Shown: piece by piece, positions 18,658 through 27,835 of the stretch | How positions within the stretch are numbered: position 1 is the stretch's first letter | Layout: the number at the start of each line of letters is the position of its first letter | The notes under the pieces: generated by a model | What the model was told of the DNA's origin: nothing | Databases searched by the model: none | What the model saw: only the letters and a program-made list of their open reading frames with translations | Made by a program: the position numbers and the translations under genes | NCBI GenBank assembly: GCA_900128395.1 | Contig: LT649300.1 | Coordinates: 1-42,064 of the forward strand | Source: Stramenopiles sp. TOSAG23-2 | Taxonomy: Eukaryota; Sar | Direction of reading: 5' to 3' | DNA: 42,064 bases

Positions 18658-21387
18658 TTAAAATTTTACAGTAACTCCATCACCATTATAATTAATTGTT
18701 TTGTCTGCTTTCATTTCAATATCCAAGCCAGTGCCATGCCCTACTTTTACTATGATAAAATTGAAAGTACGTTTCAATATCATACCTTTGAATCCACCAC
18801 CATTACGTTTGCCAATAGTCAATGTTGAGCTAATATCATCCCAATTAAAGTCAATACGGGTGTATTGATTTTTAACATATGTAGATGCCGTCTCGCCGTC
18901 ATCCTCATACAGCGTAAATTGACCATTTGCTCCTTGATATATACGAAACTCTATTGGATCTTGTTGTTTTTCTGTTACATGCTGCAAATCAGGACCCAAA
19001 GGTAATATAGTACCCGCTCTTATAAACAACGCCATTTCATTTATTGGTAAATTTGTTACTGTAACTGTTGTTCCACTTTCATATTGTTGACCACTGAAAA
19101 AATTAAAATATTTATTTCCCTCATTATTTGGTAAATACACTTCACGTGATTGTGATTCTGTATATATTGGTGCAACTATTATTGAATGGCCAAATACGAA
19201 TTGGTCATTTATTTGATATACTTTTTCATCATCTGGAAATTCTAGTGCCATGGCACGTTGCATTGTATAATCAAAATTCAGTACTTCAAAGAATCCACTA
19301 TAAATATATGATAATAGACGATATCGTATGCGAATAGCAGTATTCACAATTGTCTTTTGCACATCTTGGCCATAATTCCATAATTCAGTATTGCTGCCGC
19401 CCCCATGTACCCTAAATATTGGCGTAAAACAACCAAATTGAAACCACCGTATTAGCAACGTATGGTATCCAGGGTCCGTATATTGATTTTTTGGACGGAA
19501 AAATCCTCCAATATCTTCACTCCAATATGCATGTCCGCTCATTTGATAATTTAGGCTTGCACTAATTTGCCTGCGCATGCTGTCCCATTTCCCACTGATA
19601 TCTCCACTCCATAGAGCTGCGCCAGTCCTTTGCTGTCCAGCGAATGATGATCGAGTTAATGAAAATACCCGACGTCCTTGTTCATTTGAAAAATCGCGTC
19701 TAAGACCATCTGCAATTGCCTTTGTCGTCATCAATGAATATGAATTAAAATATGCATTACCACTTCCTAGCGCGATGGATTGATTTTCCATGGAAAATCC
19801 TTCAGGCTCCGTTGCATCAAGCCACAATGCATCAACATCAATATCGAAATGTGCTTTTTTTGAAAATTGATAAAACATTTCGCGAGCGTCAGCACTCCAT
19901 GGGTCGTAATAAATGGAGCCTTTCAATATATGGCCATTAGCAAACATTTCTTTATAAAATGAAGTGAAATTGTCAAATTTGCTCCAAACAGAAATCATGA
20001 AATGGATATTTTCATCATGCAACGCTTCTACCATTCCTTTTGGATCCGGGTATATAGTATGATCCCATTGCGGTCCCCAACCCAGGTTGCCCCAGTAATG
20101 CCAGTCTTGGACAAAGGCATCAACAGGAATTTTTAAGGCACGAAATTTAGCTGCAGCATTTAACAACTCAGTTTGATTATGATAATGTTCCTTGCATTGC
20201 CAAAATCCATACGCCCAAGATGCGTATAATGGTGCAGAGCCAGTTATTTGACGATAACCTGAAATGGCATTGTCCATATGATTGTAATGTGAGTTTTGAT
20301 TAATATTTTTCTTATCCACCCCTTTTTCTTCCGATTTATATACAAAATAATAATCAATTAAATCACCGAGACGTGATTTCAATAATGCACTTTTTGATGA
20401 TGCTTGTGGCGGAATATAATATAATTTCACATTTTCAATAGACGATTGCATCGATATTGTGTATTTTGTCCTTGAACGCAAACCAGTTGCTCTACCCGAT
20501 ATACTATCTGGCAAATTGGTTAAATCGTCCCAATATTGGATAATTTGTTCACGACCGTCTTTCTCCCCAACAGCAACAATTGATAAATTTAAATAATGAT
20601 TCATACCGCAACCATAATCACTACATGCGTTAACATAAAAAATGTAATCTCCATCTACGGTAGGCGTAAATTCAATTTCTTTTGTTAAATTGCCGCCATT
20701 CATACCAGATAACAACCAATCTTCTTTTGGTGGATTAAATATAGACCGTCCATTATTATCCCATAATATTCCATATCCTTTTGTTGATATAAAAAATGGA
20801 ACAACAGCTTCTGTGTTAAATTGCACAAGTTCAATTGGAGTTGCTGAATAATCCATAATACCATTTTGATATTCACCACCACCATACATACCTTCTGAAT
20901 TATCCAGTGACCACTCCTGTTGTAAACCAAATGTTGACTGGTTCTTATCACCAAAATAATCAACAGTTGGTTCAAATTTGTATGACAGTTCTGAAGTTAT
21001 AACTTTTTCTTCATTTGCGATATCATAAAATTGAATTAAATTAGTTTTTTTATTTGCTTTTAGTAATAAATTTTTTGTTTTAATTAAGATGATATCCTCC
21101 TCCTCCTCAAGCATAGTAAATTTTTGTGATTCTTTTGCCGATGGAAAATTTGGATCTACCATTAAACTTGTGCGTGTCATTGTTTGCATTGTTGCGTTTT
21201 CATATGTTTTGCTATTGGATGTAGGCACTTTAACAATACGAACAATTGATTCAGAACATATTGAAACTGCTAAATTTGGTGATATGGTAATAATATTTCC
21301 ATCTTTCAATGTACCACACGCTGCCTTGGTTGAATGTATAGAAATGAATAAAACTATTAACGTTGTCAATATCAGTGATAAATTCAT
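18658..21387 (-). CDS. Secreted GH31 glycoside hydrolase (alpha-glucosidase/alpha-xylosidase type) with PA14-like insert
   Basis: GH31 retaining enzymes cleave terminal alpha-glucosidic or alpha-xylosidic bonds. This 909-residue protein starts with a signal peptide (about 1-22). It has the GH31 N-terminal sandwich with MYGGGEYQN (167-175), a PA14-like insert (about 215-330), and the TIM barrel. The barrel carries the nucleophile Asp524 in WLDATEPE, the general acid Asp596 in WSGDISGKW, and the RWFQFGCFTPIFRVHG block (647-662). A C-terminal beta domain follows. A PA14 insert in the N-terminal domain, with SGYRQITGSAPLYASWAYGF, is best known from bacterial alpha-xylosidases such as Cellvibrio Xyl31A, so xyloglucan-type or other polysaccharide side chains are plausible substrates. 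All key residues are present. Acquisition from bacteria is possible but needs a tree. Confidence 0.9.
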   Translation of the reverse strand: MNLSLILTTLIVLFISIHSTKAACGTLKDGNIITISPNLAVSICSESIVRIVKVPTSNSKTYENATMQTMTRTSLMVDPNFPSAKESQKFTMLEEEEDIILIKTKNLLLKANKKTNLIQFYDIANEEKVITSELSYKFEPTVDYFGDKNQSTFGLQQEWSLDNSEGMYGGGEYQNGIMDYSATPIELVQFNTEAVVPFFISTKGYGILWDNNGRSIFNPPKEDWLLSGMNGGNLTKEIEFTPTVDGDYIFYVNACSDYGCGMNHYLNLSIVAVGEKDGREQIIQYWDDLTNLPDSISGRATGLRSRTKYTISMQSSIENVKLYYIPPQASSKSALLKSRLGDLIDYYFVYKSEEKGVDKKNINQNSHYNHMDNAISGYRQITGSAPLYASWAYGFWQCKEHYHNQTELLNAAAKFRALKIPVDAFVQDWHYWGNLGWGPQWDHTIYPDPKGMVEALHDENIHFMISVWSKFDNFTSFYKEMFANGHILKGSIYYDPWSADAREMFYQFSKKAHFDIDVDALWLDATEPEGFSMENQSIALGSGNAYFNSYSLMTTKAIADGLRRDFSNEQGRRVFSLTRSSFAGQQRTGAALWSGDISGKWDSMRRQISASLNYQMSGHAYWSEDIGGFFRPKNQYTDPGYHTLLIRWFQFGCFTPIFRVHGGGSNTELWNYGQDVQKTIVNTAIRIRYRLLSYIYSGFFEVLNFDYTMQRAMALEFPDDEKVYQINDQFVFGHSIIVAPIYTESQSREVYLPNNEGNKYFNFFSGQQYESGTTVTVTNLPINEMALFIRAGTILPLGPDLQHVTEKQQDPIEFRIYQGANGQFTLYEDDGETASTYVKNQYTRIDFNWDDISSTLTIGKRNGGGFKGMILKRTFNFIIVKVGHGTGLDIEMKADKTINYNGDGVTVKF

Positions 21388-22135
21388 GAGATAATATTTT
21401 AATGATAATAATAGAATGTATATATCTATATATGTGTGTATGTGTATATATATATATATATGTTGGCTTGAACGATATAGTTTAAATCTATTTTATTTAT
21501 TCGTACATAAATAACACTTTTGTACTTTTAGGAATATGGTACATCTAAATTGAACTAAAATGTATATATATTTATTAGTAGAAAATAATAAATAATAAAT
21601 AAAATCTTAGTATATATATTATTGCACTATTATACGGGGTATAGATTATAGATAGAATGCCTGGAATGATTGTAATTGAAAAGAATGATGATTTCCAGAA
21701 TTTTCAATGATTTCTGGATTTCAATGATGATGAATACAGAGTATTTGTATGCTATGTGCCTGGTATGCTGGTTCATGAAAACTCATGGGATCATGGGTGC
21801 TTTCAAATCAAATAGAAATCTTAGTATACATATATACATATACTTAATATATTTTAGGGTTATTTCAGAAATTTTTTCGCATACAGCTATCTACAATAAA
21901 CAATTCTTTCGCACTCTTTCATTTTATGCAATTCTGTTTAGGTAATACGTAGTATTAATTATTTCTGGTACGTAATTACACATATATAGTGAATATAACA
22001 GTATGAGTAAATAAAATCTTTAACTTATGAATAAGAGAATTTTTTATATACAGCTATCTATAATAGTATTCAATCTATACAACAATATGGTATATTCCAG
22101 TATTTAGATGCTAGATGTATCATACCACTTTTTTT
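21388..22135. other. Intergenic region 5' of GH31 and 3' of the coiled-coil gene
   Basis: A TA tract (about 21443-21462) lies some 60 bases upstream of the GH31 start codon. The rest is AT-rich, with short repeated words such as acagctatctayaata (about 21884 and 22051) and aatcttagtatayatat (21603 and 21820). No supported gene was found; the ORF at 21676-21945 has no coding features. Confidence 0.4.
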
Positions 22136-24868
22136 TTATTCTTCTACCAGAAACATTTTTTGTTTCTCTTCTACAACATCTGTTTCAACCTCTACAACTT
22201 TCTCCACCACATCTTGCTCTTCCTCCACCTTTTCATCTTTTACAATTATTATGGAGGAGGAAGATACATTTAATTCATCATCTTCCTCCTCCTCCTCGTC
22301 ATCATCATCTAAACCACCACTATTTCTCATATTATAATCAAACGCTTTCATCAATGCAATTTTCCATTCACGTTGAATACAATTCACGGCATATATTCTA
22401 GCTCGTCGTAGTTCTTTTTGCTTTGTAGCAAGATTTCGAGCATATTCTTGCGCTTTACGATTTTGAGAATTGGGTGAAACTTGAGCAGATTCTTTAGCTT
22501 GTTTTCTTTTCATTTCATTAACTCGTTTTTGTGCCTTTACTTTCTCTTTATCCGCGTCATATTCTTTTCTAGGTGTTCTTGGCGTAGACAATCCATTTTC
22601 ATCATCAGTGGATGATGATTTAGCTTTGATAATCCTATAACCGTCCTCTTTTAATTTTTCTAAACCGGTATCTAACGATCGTCGCTTCGGTTTATTCTTT
22701 ATTTTTTTTTCATATATTTCTTCTTCCGTTGGTAATTCCTGTTTTTTGAAAAATTTGATTTCAAATCCTTTTTCTTTCAATTGATTCAAACCAGTGTCTA
22801 ATTTTTTAGATTCCTTTTTTTCCTTCAACTTCTTTTCATAATAAGATTCATCTACTTGATCTATATACGATGACATGTAATTTGCCGCTTTAACTTGTTT
22901 TGCGACTACATTTGTTCTTGCTTTAATATTTCTTTTTTTTTTCATCGCTTCATTAATTTCGTTAGATATTCTTTCATTGTTTTTGCTCATATCGATAATT
23001 TTAGTCTTTTTCAATAACAATGATGATGATTTGGACGCCGGTGGATTTGGTGGAATAGCACACGTCGAGGAAATATTGAGCAGATTAGACTGTTGTTTAC
23101 CCTTTTTATTCTCAACTACTGTTTTCTTTTTTTTCACTTTCAATGCTTTTACTCTCTTCTTCGCCATTCTTTTCACTTTCTTCCTTTTTTTCTTTTTTAC
23201 TTTTTTTTTAATAACACCAGTAACTACAAATTCCATTGGGCTTCCTTCAATATCTCCTTCATCATAATCATCTTTTTCACCATTGCTGCAGCTACTATTC
23301 CCATCATCATTACTACTATCTTCATTACTATCACGGCTGCTATTATTTTTACTCGTTGATGTTGTGCTATTACTATCTTCATCCTTCTCTGATTCCGATG
23401 ATGATGATGATGGTATTGGTAATGTTGGAATTTTAGATTCTGTAAATTTATTGAGATCTCTTAACACAGCTGCATGAAAATCCTCCGTATCACAAGAAGA
23501 TGTAACTTCACTACTAGTATGTATAGTATCATTTGATCTTTTATCATTATTATTGCTTTTTGCAATTGGTATATGCTTGCTAGGTACATTAACGAAATTT
23601 GTCATATTATTATTATTAAGAAAACCTTGTATTGATAATTTCGGTTTACTATTAGTGACATTGCTATTACTATTATCATTATTATTATTATTGTTATCCC
23701 GATTCATCATATTAGTTTCAATACCATTAGATGATGATGGGGCAGACGATGGAAATTTCATGTTGGAATATGATGATTGTGTTTCTCCGTTTATAATAGT
23801 AGTGGAATGTTGTTGTTTTAAGCATGGTGGCGTAATGCTTTTTCTTGGTACTACTGGTATTTTACCACCTGAGTTACTACTGTTGTTGATATTACTGCTA
23901 CTATTACTTCTGCTTGGATACGTCGAGTTCAATTGTTGTTGTTGTTGTTGTTTTTGTTTTAATAATAAAAATTGTTTATGCTGTAATTCTTTTTGTTCTT
24001 TCTCATATTGTTGTTGTTGCATTATTAATTTTTGCATTGCAGCTTCTTGATTTTTTACGATATTTTTATTACTATTATTATTAGCGATGGATGATGATGA
24101 AGAAGAAGAAGAAGATGATAGCACATGTCGACTATTTATATGTTTAGCATTGTTATTGTTTCTAGGTAATGCATAATTCGATGATCCATTCAATGTTTTA
24201 TGCATTAGACTTGGGCTACCAAATGACCCAAAAGTTTGTCGACTATTATTCATATGAATATAACTCGTATGATTATTAGTATTTTGTTGTTGTTGTTGTA
24301 GTTGTTGAATTGATCGACCAGATTGTAGTCTATTTTTTGACCATACTATATTTCTATTATTATTGTTGTTGATGTTGGCGTTGATATATGAACGATTGGT
24401 ATTATTTTTTGAATAGAAATTATTTGGTTTTTTTTGGTTGTGAATTGTTGAAGAAAAATTGAGCCCATTACCATGGTTGTTCCTATGCTTATAATTTGCA
24501 GTTATTTTATTATTATTGTTTCTCATAAATTGGTTTACATTTGTTTTATTGCTTGGTAATGAATAATCCAATCTATTTTGTACTTTTGGTACATGAATTT
24601 TAGCTTTTCCAGCAAATTGCAAATATGAGCGATTGGATTGATACTGCCTCTTCCTTGTGGCAGCTTGAGCTTTCATTTTGTCTGTTACATAATCGGTATG
24701 CCTAAAAAAATTTGCTCCATTTAATGCTAAGTTTGATGTCTGTTGTTGTTGTTGGAGATGCTTGTTTAATAAACGTTTTCTATTTACATGAATATTTTGA
24801 TGTTGTGGTAAGGTATTCCATTTATCATTTGGATTCAATGTGCTATATACAGATGGGTGATGCCTCAT
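22136..24868 (-). CDS. Low-complexity, basic coiled-coil protein of unknown function
   Basis: I do not recognise a family. The 910-residue protein has three zones. The first about 480 residues are Asn/Gln/Ser-rich with several homopolymer runs, probably disordered. Residues about 480-640 are acidic, then very basic (Lys-rich runs). The last third is helical and highly charged. It contains two similar units of about 43 residues (around 680-760), each with YEKK then LDTGLxxLKExG. A stretch RARIYAVNCIQREWKIAL (about 825-842) resembles a weak IQ motif, and the tail is rich in Glu and Val. This layout fits a cytoskeletal, RNA-binding or nuclear scaffold protein; no catalytic domain is visible. The start codon is the first ATG in the frame, preceded by a TATATA tract. 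Confidence 0.75.
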   Translation of the reverse strand: MRHHPSVYSTLNPNDKWNTLPQHQNIHVNRKRLLNKHLQQQQQTSNLALNGANFFRHTDYVTDKMKAQAATRKRQYQSNRSYLQFAGKAKIHVPKVQNRLDYSLPSNKTNVNQFMRNNNNKITANYKHRNNHGNGLNFSSTIHNQKKPNNFYSKNNTNRSYINANINNNNNRNIVWSKNRLQSGRSIQQLQQQQQNTNNHTSYIHMNNSRQTFGSFGSPSLMHKTLNGSSNYALPRNNNNAKHINSRHVLSSSSSSSSSSIANNNSNKNIVKNQEAAMQKLIMQQQQYEKEQKELQHKQFLLLKQKQQQQQQLNSTYPSRSNSSSNINNSSNSGGKIPVVPRKSITPPCLKQQHSTTIINGETQSSYSNMKFPSSAPSSSNGIETNMMNRDNNNNNNDNSNSNVTNSKPKLSIQGFLNNNNMTNFVNVPSKHIPIAKSNNNDKRSNDTIHTSSEVTSSCDTEDFHAAVLRDLNKFTESKIPTLPIPSSSSSESEKDEDSNSTTSTSKNNSSRDSNEDSSNDDGNSSCSNGEKDDYDEGDIEGSPMEFVVTGVIKKKVKKKKRKKVKRMAKKRVKALKVKKKKTVVENKKGKQQSNLLNISSTCAIPPNPPASKSSSLLLKKTKIIDMSKNNERISNEINEAMKKKRNIKARTNVVAKQVKAANYMSSYIDQVDESYYEKKLKEKKESKKLDTGLNQLKEKGFEIKFFKKQELPTEEEIYEKKIKNKPKRRSLDTGLEKLKEDGYRIIKAKSSSTDDENGLSTPRTPRKEYDADKEKVKAQKRVNEMKRKQAKESAQVSPNSQNRKAQEYARNLATKQKELRRARIYAVNCIQREWKIALMKAFDYNMRNSGGLDDDDEEEEEDDELNVSSSSIIIVKDEKVEEEQDVVEKVVEVETDVVEEKQKMFLVEE

Positions 24869-25561
24869 CTTTCTATATATATATTACTTCTTTTATTCAA
24901 TTGATATATATATGTATACAAAATTATTACTATTGATATGTTTTGCTCTGTGATATAATATCCATATATATCCTTTTCTCATCATTACTATTTTTTACCA
25001 AGAAGATATATATATTTTATACCAATGATGAAACTGTAGTACTGATGATGATATGTGCATCATAGATCTAAATAAGCGTACCAGCGGGCCAGGTACCTGG
25101 TATTCGCGCAAAAAAAATGGTTGTTTGCTGGTTTGCTATCCAGGCTATATCTGTGCATCTCAGATAATAAAAAATAACGTTGGAGACGACTGTGGAGTTT
25201 AAATTATAGTACAACACTACCTATACTATAATTGGTTGTATCATCCTATATAATCTTTTTTTTGGGTTCTTTTTTTGCATTTTACTAATTTGTTCGTTCT
25301 TTTCGTTCTTCTGCACAGTTGCTTCTATTAAAAATTATATATATACTATACATAATTCGAATAATATAATAAATAATACATTGTATAACAAGAGATTGTA
25401 TGTATTATACATATATATTTACATTTATATACAAAACAACAGATATATATATATATATATAGATATAAATATTTACAAATATACATATATCATACACATA
25501 TTTAAATATATAAATATATGCATATAGATAGATAGATAGATAGATAACTATTAATATCATT
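24869..25561. promoter_or_regulatory. Divergent upstream region
   Basis: This lies between the start codons of the coiled-coil gene (-) and the DMT transporter (+). It contains TA tracts (24875-24887 and 25443-25460) and a GATA microsatellite (about 25526-25546) close to the transporter start. It also has the 17-mer tgctatccaggctatat (near 25135), shared with 15677. No gene was seen. Confidence 0.4.
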
Positions 25562-26833
25562 ATGGGAGGAAATAATAATACAGATAATAAACCACCAAAT
25601 GATGCAGCAGAACCACAATGTACAATATTTTCAGAAAATTCCATACTAGCATTTTTAAACCCATATATACCTCACTTAGCAATGGCATATGTTATGTTTT
25701 GTTTTGCTGGATATACATGCATGGGACGCCATTTGAAAGGGGAAGGTCCAATGTTCGAGCCACTAGTTTTTTTATTAATAAGACATTGGGGTTCAGCACT
25801 TTTAATAACTGTATATGTTTATTGCAACGAAAAAATTGTAATACCGAAGCGAAAAGAACGATTTCGTATATTTTTGTGCGGTTCTTTGGGCATAAGTGGC
25901 ACACATCTTTTGTTTATATACGGTTTACGTGCTACAACAGCAACTAGTGCTGCCTGTTTAGAACCATTAATACCATGTGTCGTATTTGTAATGGCTTTAT
26001 GCTTCGGCTTTGAAACCGTTATCAATAGTTGTAATTTTTACTTGAAGATATTAGGAGTTATACTTGGATGTGGTGGTGCTATTTTAACAACATTAGGTCA
26101 TGCCAGATCGCATATACACATTACAGGTGTTGGTAGCGTACAACGTATGGGATTGAAGAAAATAAGACATTATGTAGGTGATGGTGCAATTTTCTTACAA
26201 TGCTTTACACTCGGAATGTACATATTATTAATCAAAGCATTTGTTAAAAAATATTCTCCAATGTGGTTGACTGCGATGATCTTACTTTCCGGTGCATGTT
26301 TTACTTCATTTGTTACATTGCTGAGCTTATTAGGTGCAGGTGGTTCATGGCCTGGTTGGGATACATGGAAGATACATGAAACTTTTTGGTTAGAAGCTGC
26401 ATATGCTACTATCATTGCAAGTATACAAAATTATGCATTGCGCACTTGGGCAATGCAATATATGAAATCAACAACGGTATCAATGTATTTTTGTTTAGAT
26501 CCTCCTGCAACCGCATTATTGGCATTTCTATATTTAGGTGAAGAAATCCATTTAAATCAAATTATTGGTGCGATATTAATTTTATCCGGGATGTATATGA
26601 CAATACATTTTGGAGAAAAAATCATATCACCACCAACACCAGTAAGCACAAACAAAAGAAGACGAAGATCATCCCATGAGCGTAGAATTAGTTCACCATC
26701 TAATTTTCCAGCATATCGTGATATTGATGATGAGATGGAAGATCAACCATTGATGAATCCTTATCGTGACGATGATGATGAACTTGAAATGACTGAAGAT
26801 AATACTGATATGTATGGTTCAGATGAGTGGTAA
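25562..26833 (+). CDS. EamA/DMT-family transporter
   Basis: Drug/metabolite transporters have ten membrane helices in two five-helix EamA repeats and move small metabolites across the plasma or organelle membranes. This 423-residue protein has about ten hydrophobic segments (residues about 38-360). The first repeat contains GISGTHLLFIYGLRATTATSAACLEPLIP, the usual end of an EamA half. The second ends TVSMYFCLDPPATALLAFLYLGE, then LNQIIGAILILSGMYM, a classic EamA C-terminal signature. The tail (about 365-423) is cytosolic, basic and then acidic (RRRRSSHERR, DDDDELEM). It resembles plant WAT1-like members, but the substrate cannot be told from sequence. The ATG follows a GATA microsatellite. 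Confidence 0.88.
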   Translation: MGGNNNTDNKPPNDAAEPQCTIFSENSILAFLNPYIPHLAMAYVMFCFAGYTCMGRHLKGEGPMFEPLVFLLIRHWGSALLITVYVYCNEKIVIPKRKERFRIFLCGSLGISGTHLLFIYGLRATTATSAACLEPLIPCVVFVMALCFGFETVINSCNFYLKILGVILGCGGAILTTLGHARSHIHITGVGSVQRMGLKKIRHYVGDGAIFLQCFTLGMYILLIKAFVKKYSPMWLTAMILLSGACFTSFVTLLSLLGAGGSWPGWDTWKIHETFWLEAAYATIIASIQNYALRTWAMQYMKSTTVSMYFCLDPPATALLAFLYLGEEIHLNQIIGAILILSGMYMTIHFGEKIISPPTPVSTNKRRRRSSHERRISSPSNFPAYRDIDDEMEDQPLMNPYRDDDDELEMTEDNTDMYGSDEW

Positions 26834-27134
26834 TATACAAATATTCGGTACATTAATTAAAAATATTTTTAACGTACGATATATTTATACTTCGTATACG
26901 TCACAGCAGTAGTAAACGTATTTCCTTATTAATGTTCATATTGTACATATATACCAATATTTATATACGAAGTGTATCATATTATGTTATTTAAATAAAA
27001 AATTGTTTTTATTGCCACAACCGTGCACTTCAAGATCTTTTTCCGAATAGTTACCGGTTGTTGTTCACAACAGGATCTCTCACTTCGACAACCTCACCGT
27101 TTTCGAATGAGCCCGGCGTCCAACGCGTTCAACG

Positions 27135-27364
27135 TTCGAACATGTTGGAAGGATAGAAACCTACTTGTGCTTGTAGAGTATTAGTTTGCAGAGGTGCATT
27201 AGAGCTTTACTATAGTAGGATAACATATATTATTCTTGCGATTGAGTATTGAGCATATTACTTAACACGAGAAGTGTAAAATTATTATGATATGCATATG
27301 CATATCATAATATGATATAATTTAATTTACGCATATTATATACGTAACTTAGATTTTAACCATC
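27135..27364 (+). repeat. Dispersed convergent-intergenic repeat, copy 3
   Basis: This matches copy 1 closely across ggaaggatagaaacctactt, tattagtttgcagaggtgca, ttagagctttactat and attattcttgcgatt. It matches copy 2 further on (attgagtattgagca, acttagattttaac). About 55 bases of palindromic TA/TGCA-rich DNA are inserted near its end. Confidence 0.75.
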
Positions 27365-27386
27365 ATAAATACATATATATAAAATG

Positions 27387-27426
27387 TTCTCTTACTCATA
27401 TATTATATAAATTTCTTTTACTCCCG
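27387..27426 (+). repeat. 40-bp dispersed repeat, copy B, at gap edge
   Basis: Identical to 11142-11181. It stops exactly where the N run starts, so the assembler probably failed at this repeat. Confidence 0.7.
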
Positions 27427-27454
27427 NNNNNNNNNNNNNNNNNNNNNNNNNNNN
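27427..27454. other. Assembly gap (28 N)
   Basis: A run of 28 undetermined bases joins two contigs of the scaffold. The true distance and content are unknown. Confidence 1.
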
Positions 27455-27478
27455 TTTATAAAGTTTAGTAAAAATTAT

Positions 27479-27637
27479 TTAGTATTCAAAAGATTGTTCC
27501 TCTGTCTGTGATTCAGAGTTAGACGAAAGAGATACTCCTTCATAAAGTTGTAAATCACATGGTTTAATCAATCTAAAATGTTTTTGATAAATATAAAAAA
27601 TTCTCTTATTTTGATAAATATATATATATAATATCAT
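27479..27637 (-). CDS. Possible small or partial ORF, 52 codons
   Basis: On the minus strand a frame runs from ATG at 27637 to TAA at 27479. Its last 33 residues (starting HFRLIKPCDLQLYEGVS, ending EEQSFEY) are mixed in composition and look more protein-like than the AT-rich surroundings. The upstream part is TA-repeat-derived (IYIYQ). It may be the last exon of a gene, a small gene, or chance. Nothing identifies a function. Confidence 0.2.
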   Translation of the reverse strand: MILYIYIYQNKRIFYIYQKHFRLIKPCDLQLYEGVSLSSNSESQTEEQSFEY

Positions 27638-27835
27638 ACATGTGTGCGAGACATATTTTACAAAAAAAGCACGAATATTTGTTTGTGTGTTACTTCGTAC
27701 GTACGTAATATAACTAAATTATACGATTCGTATTTAAAATACCATCTTATTTAAAATATCATATTTAAATATGATATGATATGTATACACATCATATTTT
27801 AGTGTTATCGTACAAATACGAGAAGTTTAAACAGT

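Larger units (their letters stand above)
26834..27426. other. Intergenic region before the gap, with a GC-richer island
   Basis: This is downstream of the transporter. It contains a stretch of about half G+C (27014-27146) in otherwise AT-rich DNA, copy 3 of the dispersed repeat (27135-27364) with an extra palindromic TATGCATATGCATA insert, and the 40-base repeat abutting the gap. A frame stays open for roughly 55 codons through the island but has no convincing start. Confidence 0.5.

Noticed and set aside
27014-27146. tRNA or snRNA gene in the GC-richer island
   Set aside because: No box A/box B pair and no cloverleaf could be found on either strand by eye.
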